Source: Ornithinibacillus massiliensis
GTDB taxonomy: Bacteria > Bacillota > Bacilli > Bacillales > Amphibacillaceae
Length of the DNA stretch: 64,000 nt
Assembly (NCBI RefSeq): GCF_018310345.1
Contig: NZ_JAGXBY010000001.1
Span: 62,001-126,000, forward strand
Reading direction: 5' to 3'
Made by a program: the position numbers and the translations under genes. Positions 31,692 through 39,938 of this stretch are shown here, piece after piece. The notes under the pieces were generated by a model. That model did not search any database, was not told the DNA's origin, and worked only from the letters and a program-made list of their open reading frames with translations. Every line of letters starts with the position of its first letter. Position 1 is the first letter of the stretch.

Positions 31692-32508
31692 AGGATTAGA
31701 TGCATTTTTCCCAGAAATAGAGGAAAAATCGGATGATGTTGTTCAGCAATTGCCGATAAAGGACTGTAGACCAAATCCTTATCAGCCAAGAAAGACTTTT
31801 CATTCGGATTCTATTGAAGAATTAAAGGAATCAATCTTAGAATATGGCATTATTCAACCTTTAATTGTTCGAAAAAGCATTAAAGGCTACGAAATCGTTG
31901 TAGGGGAGAGACGTTTCCGAGCTGCTAAAGAAGCTGGATTAACCGAAATCCCTGCAGTTGTTAAAGAATTAACCGATGAAAAGATGATGGAATTAGCATT
32001 ACTCGAAAACCTTCAGCGTGAAGATTTATCGCCAATCGAGGAAGGACAAGCGTATGCTAATTTAATGAAAGAGTTAAACATTACACAAGAAGAGCTAGCA
32101 AAACGACTCGGTAAAAGTCGCTCCCATATTGCGAATATGGTAAGACTACTAGGGTTGCCTGATCAAGTAATTGCATATATAAATAATGGTGAATTATCAA
32201 TGGGCCATGGGCGTGCATTACTTGGGTTAAAGGATAAAGAAAGGCTAATCCCAATCGTTAATAAAATCCGTAGTGAAAAACTAAACGTTAGACAAGTTGA
32301 AAAACTGATCATTGCTTTAAATGAAAAGCCAGTTAAGAAAAAAGTAAAACCGAAAAAAGATATCTTTATTCAAGAAAGAGAATCTGTCCTTCGTGATAGG
32401 CTTGGAACGGCAGTGAGTATCCAACGTGGAAAACGTAAAGGAAAGATTGAAATTGAATTTTATACGGATGATGATCTAGATAGAATCATCGAAGTGTTAG
32501 AAGGGTAG
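31672..32508 (+). CDS. spo0J: Chromosome partitioning protein Spo0J (ParB)
   Basis: CTP-dependent clamp that loads at parS and spreads, recruiting SMC. It has 278 residues. The N terminus MARGLGKGLDAFF is typical, the GERRFRAAKEAGL box follows, the helix-turn-helix is QEELAKRLGKSRSHIANMVR, and a C-terminal dimer domain ends the protein. It overlaps soj. A second parS lies 100 bp downstream. Confidence 0.97.
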   Translation: MARGLGKGLDAFFPEIEEKSDDVVQQLPIKDCRPNPYQPRKTFHSDSIEELKESILEYGIIQPLIVRKSIKGYEIVVGERRFRAAKEAGLTEIPAVVKELTDEKMMELALLENLQREDLSPIEEGQAYANLMKELNITQEELAKRLGKSRSHIANMVRLLGLPDQVIAYINNGELSMGHGRALLGLKDKERLIPIVNKIRSEKLNVRQVEKLIIALNEKPVKKKVKPKKDIFIQERESVLRDRLGTAVSIQRGKRKGKIEIEFYTDDDLDRIIEVLEG

Positions 32509-32517
32509 GATATACCT

Positions 32518-32557
32518 TTCAAAGGACTAGGAGGTCATGCATCTCCAGTCCTTTTTC
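32518..32557 (+). terminator. Terminator after spo0J
   Basis: AAAGGACTAGGAG / CTCC-AGTCCTTT stem with a T run. Confidence 0.75.
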
Positions 32558-32608
32558 TATATTAGACAAACGAATAAATGACATAGTATGATAAAGGTCA
32601 CATAAAAT

Positions 32609-32624
32609 TGTTTCACGTGAAACA
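32609..32624. promoter_or_regulatory. parS site 2
   Basis: The perfect TGTTTCACGTGAAACA extends to a 24-bp palindrome at 32605-32628. It lies between spo0J and the DUF554 gene. Confidence 0.95.
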
Positions 32625-32677
32625 ATTTTAGAAAGGATTAGTTTAGAAGAGTTCTAGCAGGAGAGAGGGTACATAGA

Positions 32678-33382
32678 ATGGCGTTATTTGGTACATTAGT
32701 AAATGGAGCATTAATTGTTGTTGGTAGTTTATTAGGGTTAGTATTTACCAAAATTCCAGAGCGCTTTAAGGAAACCGTGATGCATGGGATTGGCTTAGCG
32801 GTCATATTAATTGGAATGCAAATGGCATTTTCAACTGAGGTTATTATTGTCGTGCTATTGAGCTTGCTGTCTGGTGCTATTATTGGTGAGCTTCTAAGGG
32901 TAGAGGATAAACTGAATCAGTTTGGAAATTGGATAGGAAGTAAATTTAGAACCAAGTCAGATAAGACTTCTGTGTCTCAAGGATTTGTGACGGCTTCCTT
33001 AATCTTTATAGTTGGTGCGATGGCGATTATAGGTGCCTTGGATAGTGGGATTCGAGGCGATCATGAAGTGTTAATAACCAAAGGCATCCTCGATGGCTTT
33101 GTAGCCCTTGTATTAACGAGTACACTCGGTATAGGTGTTGTACTATCCGTCGTTCCAGTCGTGGTATATCAGGGGGCTATTGCATTATTGGCTACCCAGA
33201 TTGAACGATGGGTTCCAGACTACTTTTTAAACGGACTAATTGTGGAGTTAACAGCAGTTGGTGGTTTGCTAATTGTCGCAATAGGATTAAATATGTTAAA
33301 GGTTGTTCAAATTAGAGTAGGGAATCTATTACCTTCTATTATAACAGTAGGGGTAATCTATTATATCTATCAATTGTTTTAA
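32678..33382 (+). CDS. DUF554 family membrane protein
   Basis: Protein of 234 residues with about six to seven membrane segments. The start ALFGTLVNGALIVVGSLLGL is typical of DUF554 (YdfK/YqgA-like) proteins. The function of the family is unknown; a transport-like role is only a guess. It often lies next to spo0J in Bacillaceae. The RBS is GGAGAGAGG. Confidence 0.85.
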   Translation: MALFGTLVNGALIVVGSLLGLVFTKIPERFKETVMHGIGLAVILIGMQMAFSTEVIIVVLLSLLSGAIIGELLRVEDKLNQFGNWIGSKFRTKSDKTSVSQGFVTASLIFIVGAMAIIGALDSGIRGDHEVLITKGILDGFVALVLTSTLGIGVVLSVVPVVVYQGAIALLATQIERWVPDYFLNGLIVELTAVGGLLIVAIGLNMLKVVQIRVGNLLPSIITVGVIYYIYQLF

Positions 33383-33422
33383 TATGTTCTAGATTACGTG
33401 TAAGTAGAAAATATATGGTCAA

Positions 33423-33470
33423 GGATAAAAAATCCTATCACAAGTGGCGTGGTAGGATTTTTTTTATCGA
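33423..33470. terminator. Bidirectional terminator
   Basis: AAAAAATCCTATCA / TGGTAGGATTTTTT stem between convergent genes. Confidence 0.85.
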
Positions 33471-33474
33471 ATAA

Positions 33475-34092
33475 TTAAATTGGTTTCTTTTTTTGTTGTT
33501 GCATTAATACTGCTGGTGTAACATAGCTGGAGGTTAGTTGTTGATCTATGGTATCTATGACGTTTGCGATTTTTTTAGCCATCTCGACGACAATGGATAG
33601 TCTTGTGTTCTGTAACACAGAGTATTCCATAAAACCACTAATATTAACTACTCCAGTAATATGCACATCACCAATCGGCGGAAGAGGTTTGTTTAATGCT
33701 GCTCCTGGCTTTAATGCGCCTTCACAGGCAATGATTTGTCCGACAGAACTTGTCTTTCCTAAACAAGCATCCACAGCAATAATAAATGGGTGCTTATGCT
33801 GATTATGAATTAAGGTTATATAATCCTCTAAATTTGTCGCGTGGACTGGGTCATGCAATGTTCCATATACAGTCATATGCTTCAGCTTTTTATCCATCAA
33901 ATAGGTACCGGTTAAAGGGCCTAGCGCATCACCTGTAGAACGATCGGTACCGACACAAACAACAATATATTCCTTTGGTATTTTAGGAAACCAGGATACG
34001 ATTCGCTCAGGTATGGCGTCCATTAGGGTTGGGTCAGTATGTAACATCCTTATTGCTTCGTTTTTTTGTGATAAACGACTCTTTAGATTCAT
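33475..34092 (-). CDS. yyaC: YyaC family spore protease-like protein
   Basis: Protein of 205 residues matching B. subtilis YyaC in length and position. The pattern CVGTDRSTGDALGPLTGTYL and GTLHDPVHATNLEDY belongs to the YyaC family, which has a HybD/GPR-like phosphorylase-hydrolase fold. It is annotated as a putative spore protease, but activity is not established. It is monocistronic and divergent from ykvI. Confidence 0.9.
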   Translation of the reverse strand: MNLKSRLSQKNEAIRMLHTDPTLMDAIPERIVSWFPKIPKEYIVVCVGTDRSTGDALGPLTGTYLMDKKLKHMTVYGTLHDPVHATNLEDYITLIHNQHKHPFIIAVDACLGKTSSVGQIIACEGALKPGAALNKPLPPIGDVHITGVVNISGFMEYSVLQNTRLSIVVEMAKKIANVIDTIDQQLTSSYVTPAVLMQQQKKKPI

Positions 34093-34241
34093 AGGTTCTC
34101 CTCCGCATACATATTGTTATTAGTATACGGATTAGATTTTTATTTTATACATGTGTAATCGTATAAAATTCTGTGTGTTACGGGACGGTTATATGTTAGA
34201 ACATGTAGTTAATTCATAGGAATGTAATTGGGGGAGAAGCA

Positions 34242-35258
34242 ATGTGGAAATCAGGATTTAAATGGATGTTTCTTATTATAGGGACAACCATTGGAGCAGG
34301 GTATGCATCAGGAAGGGAGCTATGGGAGTTTTTTGGCCATGGAAGTGGACTAGCTATTATGTTGTTTGTTATCTTTTTCTCCGTTTCGTGTTATGTTATC
34401 ATGTCGATTAGCTATCATAAGCAGTCTACAGAGTATCGACCGGTATTACAAGTGATAGTGGGGGATAAGATATCACCTATTTATGACGTGATGATATTTC
34501 TGTATCTCTATACAACAACGGTTGTGATGATGTCTGGAAGTGGTGCAGCTGGACAGGCATTTAATCTTCCTTATTGGGTTGGGATCGTATTTATTGTGGT
34601 CATGCTTGTTTTACTTTTCTTTAGGGATATAAGTGGATTGCTATCTTTTAATCAAGTCATATTACCAATATTAATTATTGGACTACTATATGTACTATTT
34701 ACATTCACCTTTGATCAGAGATTACATTTGTTCTCTCATTGGCATGAGCAATTTAACTGGACAGCAGCATTTCCGTTTACGGCTTTAAATGTCTTACCAT
34801 TGATTGCGGTGCTTGGGGCGGTAGGGAATAAGATGACCTCCAAGAAGGAGATATGGATAGCAAGCCTTGGAAGTGGCGTAATTCTTGGGGTCGTTACTTA
34901 TGTCTATAACAATAGTCTCATTCAAATCTCCGAACAAATTCTGTTATATGAAATTCCACTTTTTGCGATATTAAGTAATTATCCATTTTATATGGTAATA
35001 TTTATGACTATCCTATTATGGTTTGCCATATTTACGACAGCAGCATCGGGTGTGTTAGGGTTAACGACTAGGCTCACAGGCTATTTTAAATTGCCATTTT
35101 GGTTGCTTGTTTTAGTAATATTAGCTACAATGATACCATTAACAACACTAGGATTTTCTACGTTAATCAGCATTTTATACCCACTGTACGGATTGCTTAA
35201 CTTATATGTCTTAACTAGGTTATTGCTGTATCCGTTATGGGTAAAAAGAGACAAATAA
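34242..35258 (+). CDS. YkvI family transporter-like membrane protein
   Basis: Integral membrane protein of 338 residues with about ten membrane segments. The start FKWMFLIIGTTIGAGYASGRELWEFF (cited in part) is the YkvI signature, and GAGYASGRE corresponds to the first helix break of the APC/LeuT-like fold. The substrate is unknown. It follows GGGGGAG and precedes a small DUF951 gene by 40 bp. Confidence 0.82.
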   Translation: MWKSGFKWMFLIIGTTIGAGYASGRELWEFFGHGSGLAIMLFVIFFSVSCYVIMSISYHKQSTEYRPVLQVIVGDKISPIYDVMIFLYLYTTTVVMMSGSGAAGQAFNLPYWVGIVFIVVMLVLLFFRDISGLLSFNQVILPILIIGLLYVLFTFTFDQRLHLFSHWHEQFNWTAAFPFTALNVLPLIAVLGAVGNKMTSKKEIWIASLGSGVILGVVTYVYNNSLIQISEQILLYEIPLFAILSNYPFYMVIFMTILLWFAIFTTAASGVLGLTTRLTGYFKLPFWLLVLVILATMIPLTTLGFSTLISILYPLYGLLNLYVLTRLLLYPLWVKRDK

Positions 35259-35298
35259 TCGATATTTCAAATAATATTTAATATAAGGGGCAGTACAA

Positions 35299-35496
35299 AT
35301 GGTGGATAAGGATTTTCAATTACATGATGTTGTACAAATGAAAAAACCCCACCCATGCGGGGAGAATCGTTGGAAAATAATTCGAATGGGTATGGATATT
35401 CGAATTAAGTGTATGGGTTGTGAACATAGTGTTATGATTCCACGAAAAGAGTTTGCCAAGAAGCTAAAAAAAGTATTGGAAAGGGCTGCAAATTAA
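35299..35496 (+). CDS. DUF951 family protein
   Basis: Protein of 65 residues with VQMKKPHPCGENRWKIIRMG and CMGCEHSVMIPRKEF. The pattern is that of DUF951, a small probable nucleic-acid-binding family found before ychF in most Firmicutes. Cys residues at CG and CMGC suggest a metal site (inference). Confidence 0.9.
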   Translation: MVDKDFQLHDVVQMKKPHPCGENRWKIIRMGMDIRIKCMGCEHSVMIPRKEFAKKLKKVLERAAN

Positions 35497-35575
35497 AGCT
35501 TTTTTATAGACGAAATTCCAAGAAAATGGTAAATTATTTCATAGATAGATAGAGAAAAGCATTAATAATAGGGTA

Positions 35576-35622
35576 AAAACGCAAAAATAGGCTTCAGCAC
35601 GAAGCCTATTTTTGCGTTTTAC
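35576..35622. terminator. Strong bidirectional hairpin
   Basis: AAAACGCAAAAATAGGCTTC and its full complement flank a 5-nt loop. It separates the DUF951 gene from ychF. Confidence 0.85.
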
Positions 35623-35707
35623 TGGCTTGTCTTTTTTCATACGTAAATCTATAATTGAACTATTGAACGCGTTCTATATGAATGGAATCCTTAAGGAGTG
35701 GAATGAA

Positions 35708-36808
35708 ATGGCTTTAACAGCAGGAATCGTCGGACTTCCAAACGTAGGAAAGTCTACATTATTTAATGCAATTACCCAAGCAGGAGCAGAAGCTGCAAAC
35801 TATCCGTTTGCGACCATCGATCCTAATGTAGGCATGGTGGAAGTACCTGATGAGCGCTTAAATAAATTAACGGAATTAGTAAATCCGAAGAAAACTGTCC
35901 CAACAACATTTGAATTTACCGATATTGCCGGAATCGTTAAAGGTGCAAGTAAGGGGGAGGGACTAGGAAACCAATTCCTTTCACACATCCGCCAAGTAGA
36001 TGCAATATGCCAGGTTGTTCGTTGCTTCGTGGACGAGAATATTACCCATGTATCGGGGAAAGTGGATCCGATTGATGATATCGAAATCATTAATTTGGAG
36101 CTTATTCTAGCAGACTTAGAGACAGTGAATAAACGGTATCAACGTGTCGAAAAGCTAGCAAAACAAAAGGATAAGGATGCACTAGTAGAATTTGAAGTGC
36201 TATCTAAGTTAAAAACAGGTCTGGAAGAAGAAAAGCCAGCTCGCGCAATTGAGTTTACAGAAGAGCAGCTAAAAATCGTAAAAGGGCTTCATTTACTAAC
36301 TAGTAAGCCAATGCTCTATGTAGCCAATGTTGGGGAAGATGAAGTGGCAGATCCAGAATCGAATCCTAACGTACAAAAAGTGAAGGAATATGCTAGCAAT
36401 GAAGGGGCAGAAGTAATTGTTATTTGTGCTCGAATTGAAGAGGAAATTTCGGAACTAGATCAAGAAGAGAAAGAAATGTTCCTAGATGAATTAGGTATTA
36501 CAGAATCAGGGCTAGATAAGCTAATTAAAGCCTCTTACAGCTTATTAGGACTTGCGACATACTTTACAGCTGGAGAGCAAGAAGTGCGTGCTTGGACGTT
36601 CCGTAAAGGAATGAAAGCACCACAAGCTGCAGGGATTATTCATTCGGACTTTGAGCGTGGATTTATCCGAGCAGAAACGGTATCCTACGATGATTTAGTT
36701 GAAGCAGGATCTATGACTGTTGCACGTGAAAAAGGAAAAGTACGCCTAGAAGGAAAAGAATACATCGTAAAGGATGGCGATGTTATCCACTTCCGATTTA
36801 ATGTGTAA
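35708..36808 (+). CDS. ychF: Redox-regulated ATPase/GTPase YchF
   Basis: OBG-family P-loop protein that binds ribosomes and prefers ATP. It has 366 residues from ATG 35708, which has AAGGAGTGG upstream; the frame is open 32 codons further, across the terminator, so the longer form is unlikely. Motifs: GLPNVGKSTLFNAIT, ATIDPNVG, FTDIAGIVKGASKGEGLGNQ, a coiled-coil insertion, and a C-terminal TGS domain (VRAWTFRKGMKAPQAAG; GKEYIVKDGDVIHFRFNV). Confidence 0.97.
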   Translation: MALTAGIVGLPNVGKSTLFNAITQAGAEAANYPFATIDPNVGMVEVPDERLNKLTELVNPKKTVPTTFEFTDIAGIVKGASKGEGLGNQFLSHIRQVDAICQVVRCFVDENITHVSGKVDPIDDIEIINLELILADLETVNKRYQRVEKLAKQKDKDALVEFEVLSKLKTGLEEEKPARAIEFTEEQLKIVKGLHLLTSKPMLYVANVGEDEVADPESNPNVQKVKEYASNEGAEVIVICARIEEEISELDQEEKEMFLDELGITESGLDKLIKASYSLLGLATYFTAGEQEVRAWTFRKGMKAPQAAGIIHSDFERGFIRAETVSYDDLVEAGSMTVAREKGKVRLEGKEYIVKDGDVIHFRFNV

Positions 36809-36872
36809 AAAGTTTTTTAACATGGACTAGGTCAGATAGGAAATATAACGTAAAAAGGATTCTATCGAAGAC

Positions 36873-36901
36873 TTGTTATTTCATATGAGGTTTGGTATAA
36901 T
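36873..36901 (+). promoter_or_regulatory. Promoter of rpsF operon
   Basis: TTGTTA, 17-nt spacer, TATAAT, about 100 nt before rpsF. Confidence 0.85.
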
Positions 36902-36929
36902 ACACTATTGTGAGTAATGAATTTTAAGA

Positions 36930-37000
36930 TTACTCCTTGCTCTTATTGCGAAAGTTTACTTTCAAGAAATAAGGGCCGCTAAGACCAAAAGGAGGTGTAA
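36930..37000 (+). promoter_or_regulatory. Putative S6:S18 autoregulatory leader
   Basis: The leader pairs CTTATT with AATAAG around an inner GAAAGT/ACTTTC hairpin and has an exposed GGCCGCTAAGACC just before the RBS. This recalls the rpsF leader motif bound by the S6-S18 complex, in which a CCG is displayed. It is assigned by position and rough pattern only. Confidence 0.5.
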
Positions 37001-37003
37001 CGG

Positions 37004-37291
37004 ATGAGAAAATATGAAATCATGTACATCATCCGCCCAGACATGGAAGAGGAAGCGCAAAAAGCTTTAATTGAGCGTTTCAATGGTATCTTAACTGATA
37101 ATGGCGCGGAGATTGAAAAAGTTGAAGAAAAAGGCAAAAAACGCCTTGCATATGAAATCAACGATTACCGTGATGGATACTATGTTTTAATTAACTTCTC
37201 TGGCGATGAAAAATCAGTTAATGAATTTGATCGTTTAGCTAAGTTTTCTGAAGACATTATTCGTCACATTGCAGTTCGTATAGATGAATAA
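37004..37291 (+). CDS. rpsF: 30S ribosomal protein S6
   Basis: Protein of 95 residues starting [18 protein letters not shown] and with [18 protein letters not shown], diagnostic of S6. It is the first gene of the rpsF-ssb unit, with AAAGGAGGTG before the ATG. In Bacilli rpsR normally follows ssb; here it is displaced by 5.6 kb. Confidence 0.97.
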   Translation: MRKYEIMYIIRPDMEEEAQKALIERFNGILTDNGAEIEKVEEKGKKRLAYEINDYRDGYYVLINFSGDEKSVNEFDRLAKFSEDIIRHIAVRIDE

Positions 37292-37309
37292 TAATAAGGA
37301 GTGGTTCTG

Positions 37310-37798
37310 ATGTTAAATCGTGTCGTACTTGTCGGCAGGTTAACGAAGGATCCTGATTTACGTTATACACCAAATGGAGTTGCGGTTGCCAATTTTACAG
37401 TAGCTGTAAATCGTCCTTTTTCTAACCAACAAGGAAATAGAGAAGCCGATTTCATTAACTGTGTTATTTGGAGAAGACCTGCAGAAACATTAGCTAACTA
37501 TATGAAAAAGGGTAGCTTAATTGGTGTGGATGGAAGAATCCAAACGCGTTCTTTTGAAGGTCAGGATGGAAAAATGGTATATATCACAGAGGTTGTGGCT
37601 GATAGTGTACAGTTCTTAGAATCCAAAGGTTCTTCCCAAGGGCAAGGACGTGGAGGACAAGACTCTTATTCACCAGGATTCCAACAAAATCAGAACCAAA
37701 ATAGAAACCAAAATCAGAATCAAAATCAATTTGAGGATGATCCATTTAAAGATAATGGAGAGCCAATTGATATTTCTGATGATGATTTACCATTCTGA
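37310..37798 (+). CDS. ssb: Single-stranded DNA-binding protein
   Basis: Essential ssDNA-binding protein of replication and recombination. It has 162 residues from ATG 37310, with AAGGAG 8 nt before; the frame is open 3 codons further. The OB fold begins [21 protein letters not shown] Gln/Asn-rich linker ([10 protein letters not shown]) leads to the acidic tip DISDDDLPF used to recruit partner proteins. The next gene in the ancestral operon, rpsR, is separated from it by an insert. Confidence 0.97.
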   Translation: MLNRVVLVGRLTKDPDLRYTPNGVAVANFTVAVNRPFSNQQGNREADFINCVIWRRPAETLANYMKKGSLIGVDGRIQTRSFEGQDGKMVYITEVVADSVQFLESKGSSQGQGRGGQDSYSPGFQQNQNQNRNQNQNQNQFEDDPFKDNGEPIDISDDDLPF

Positions 37799-37800
37799 CC

Positions 37801-38070
37801 CCTGTTCACATGTGTAAGTAGCAAATTATGGTTACTTCCATCTGTATCAAGGGTTTTAGTGAAAACAAACTGTGTAAATATTATGTGTGTATAAGCGTAT
37901 GACAATTAGATTATACGTAGTGTGTAAATTGTGTAAAAAAGTGTGTATATAAGAAGGATTTTTGTCAAACACCATCGAATCTTAATGTATAAGTGAAATG
38001 TCCGAAATAGTGTGTGGAGGACCTGTATAGATTATCTATGCATTCACTTAGTATTATGATAGGTGGTGTT
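37801..38070 (+). promoter_or_regulatory. Left end of the ssb-rpsR insert, TGTGTA repeats
   Basis: Within 37800-37955 are repeated TGTGTAA/TGTGTATA words (TGTGTAAATA, GTGTGTATAAG, GTGTGTAAATTGTGTAA, GTGTGTATATAAG), all in the same orientation. Further right are AATCTTAATG (37978-37987) and TGTGTGGAGG (38011-38020), which have a direct and an inverted partner respectively at the right end of the insert. These resemble recombinase arm or end sites. Confidence 0.5.
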
Positions 38071-38076
38071 TTTTTT

Positions 38077-39120
38077 ATGCGCTCATATACAATAGGGAGA
38101 ACAATGAAGGATAATGGACAACAATCGGTTGTTTTAGTGGATGAAGAGTTAAACATAGTAGAGGAGGTTGCTCTATTCTTGCAGTACCTTGAAGGTAAGG
38201 GGCTGGCATTTAATACCATAGAAAGTTATTGTAGAAGCTTAAAGGAATACTTTAAGTGGCTTTCCAAAAAAGATTTGAAGTTTTATGAAGTGAATAAGCG
38301 AAGTATTATCTCGTTTATTGAATTCATTAAATCAGAAGAAGTCGGAAAGAAAGAAGAAAAGTCAGCAAAGACAATAAATAAATACCTTGCAGCAGTTGCA
38401 TCATTTTATAAATATTATGAAGCTGTTGGGGGATTTATAGATGATAACCCTATAACAGTGAAAAATAAGCTACAAAAGAATAAATATTATGTGCATACAG
38501 TAAAAAAAGATAATTTGAATATGAATCTGTTTAGGCAAAAAGAAGAGAAATCAAAGAATACCAAGAGATTATTTCTAAATCAAATTGAAATACTTTATGA
38601 AGGTATTGATGGTTTATCTAAAGATAATGAAATAGTTGCTAGAAACAAGCTTTTATTTAAATTTCTTTATGAAACTGGTTGTCGAATAGGAGAAGCTTTA
38701 GGATTACGTCTTATGGATTATAGTGAACTAAATCCAACAGAGCAGATAGGAACAATATATGTTAGAAGGCATCTGCCATCCTATCATAAGGATCACACTA
38801 TTAAAACAAATGAAAGGGATATCCCTGTTTCGATGGATTTAATTTATTCGATTGATGATTATGTTTGTTCACACAGACCACAAAAGGATGAAATAGATAC
38901 CATCTTTGTAAATCATGGTTTAACGAATGCTGGAATGTATATGACAAGAAATACAGCTGAAAAGGCTTTTAAAGCTTTATCAGATAATGTAGGAATAAAA
39001 TGTACACCGCATATGTTAAGGCATACGCACGGTACTGAACTAAAAGAATGCGGTTACAGTGAAGTTTATATTATGGATTACATCTCTATATTAACAAATA
39101 CAGGTTACTATTTCAAATAA
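38077..39120 (+). CDS. Tyrosine recombinase with abnormal C terminus
   Basis: Integrase of 347 residues from ATG 38077 (AGGTGGTG 8 nt before; the frame is open 21 codons further). The N-terminal SAM-like core-binding domain (about 25-130) is followed by the catalytic domain. The first Arg is in YETGCRIGEALGL, and the HxxR box is HMLRHTHGTEL. The usual LGH motif with the last His is missing: YIMDYISILTNTGYYFK ends the protein within about 15 residues, where 40 or more are expected. A terminal Tyr could still be the nucleophile, but the end looks deleted or frameshifted. It is the first gene of the insert. Confidence 0.8.
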   Translation: MRSYTIGRTMKDNGQQSVVLVDEELNIVEEVALFLQYLEGKGLAFNTIESYCRSLKEYFKWLSKKDLKFYEVNKRSIISFIEFIKSEEVGKKEEKSAKTINKYLAAVASFYKYYEAVGGFIDDNPITVKNKLQKNKYYVHTVKKDNLNMNLFRQKEEKSKNTKRLFLNQIEILYEGIDGLSKDNEIVARNKLLFKFLYETGCRIGEALGLRLMDYSELNPTEQIGTIYVRRHLPSYHKDHTIKTNERDIPVSMDLIYSIDDYVCSHRPQKDEIDTIFVNHGLTNAGMYMTRNTAEKAFKALSDNVGIKCTPHMLRHTHGTELKECGYSEVYIMDYISILTNTGYYFK

Positions 39121-39266
39121 ATACACTTTTCAGAAAACAATATAAAAATACCTATTATAGTAAAGTTAAGAGCGTTATATAGAATTTTATTTATATTTAA
39201 CATTTCAATTTATTAGCAAATTAAGTTATTATATTAAAGAGACAATTTACTAAGGGGGTTTTTTTT

Positions 39267-39938
39267 TTGTCTATTGTTTTAAGTGCAAGTAGAATAAGCA
39301 AAACATTTTCAAATGAACTGGAAGTTATAAAGCCAACTTCTTTCGAAATAGAAAAAGGAAAAATATATGTAATAGAAGGAAAGAGCGGTTCAGGTAAATC
39401 TACATTCTTAAGTATGTTAGCAGGTATTGAAGAGCCTACTTTAGGAAAGGTTTTTTATCGAGATCGCTCTTTGTATGACTTAAATGATAATGAACAGGCC
39501 AGGATACGGGGAGAATCGTTTGGATTTGTTTTTCAATCATTTCACTTAATCCCAGAATTATCAGTTAAAGAAAATATTGAATTACCCTTAATGTTTAATC
39601 AAAAAGATAATATATTTAAAACTCAATATCTCGCAGAGAGATTAGAGATTGAATATTTACTAGAAAAGAAGCCGCACCAACTATCTGGTGGGGAACAGCA
39701 ACGAGTTGCAATAGCAAGAGCACTTATTACTTTACCTGAAATTATTTTTGCTGATGAACCGACAGGAAATCTTGATTATGCAACAACAAGAAAAGTTGTA
39801 GATTTACTTTGTCAATTATGTAGCGATTATAGATTAAGCTTAGTTATAGTCACACATGAAAAGAATTTAATTGAAAATCCTCATCATTTATATACAATGC
39901 AGAATGGAGAGTTAAAGGTGGAACGCACTAATGTTTAA
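39267..39938 (+). CDS. ABC transporter ATP-binding protein (LolD/MacB type)
   Basis: ATPase of 223 residues. The Walker A motif is GKSGSGKST, the Q loop [14 protein letters not shown], the signature [15 protein letters not shown], and Walker B is [12 protein letters not shown], typical of the LolD/MacB/Bce group that powers FtsX-like permeases. The start is TTG 39267 after a GGGGG RBS. It overlaps the permease start by 8 nt. The sequence is more AT-rich than the flanking core genes, which agrees with acquisition. Confidence 0.92.
   Translation: MSIVLSASRISKTFSNELEVIKPTSFEIEKGKIYVIEGKSGSGKSTFLSMLAGIEEPTLGKVFYRDRSLYDLNDNEQARIRGESFGFVFQSFHLIPELSVKENIELPLMFNQKDNIFKTQYLAERLEIEYLLEKKPHQLSGGEQQRVAIARALITLPEIIFADEPTGNLDYATTRKVVDLLCQLCSDYRLSLVIVTHEKNLIENPHHLYTMQNGELKVERTNV

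Noticed and set aside
29832..32508. noc and spo0J as a tandem duplication artefact
   Set aside because: They are ancient paralogues with distinct helix-turn-helix sequences, and the arrangement is standard in Bacilli.
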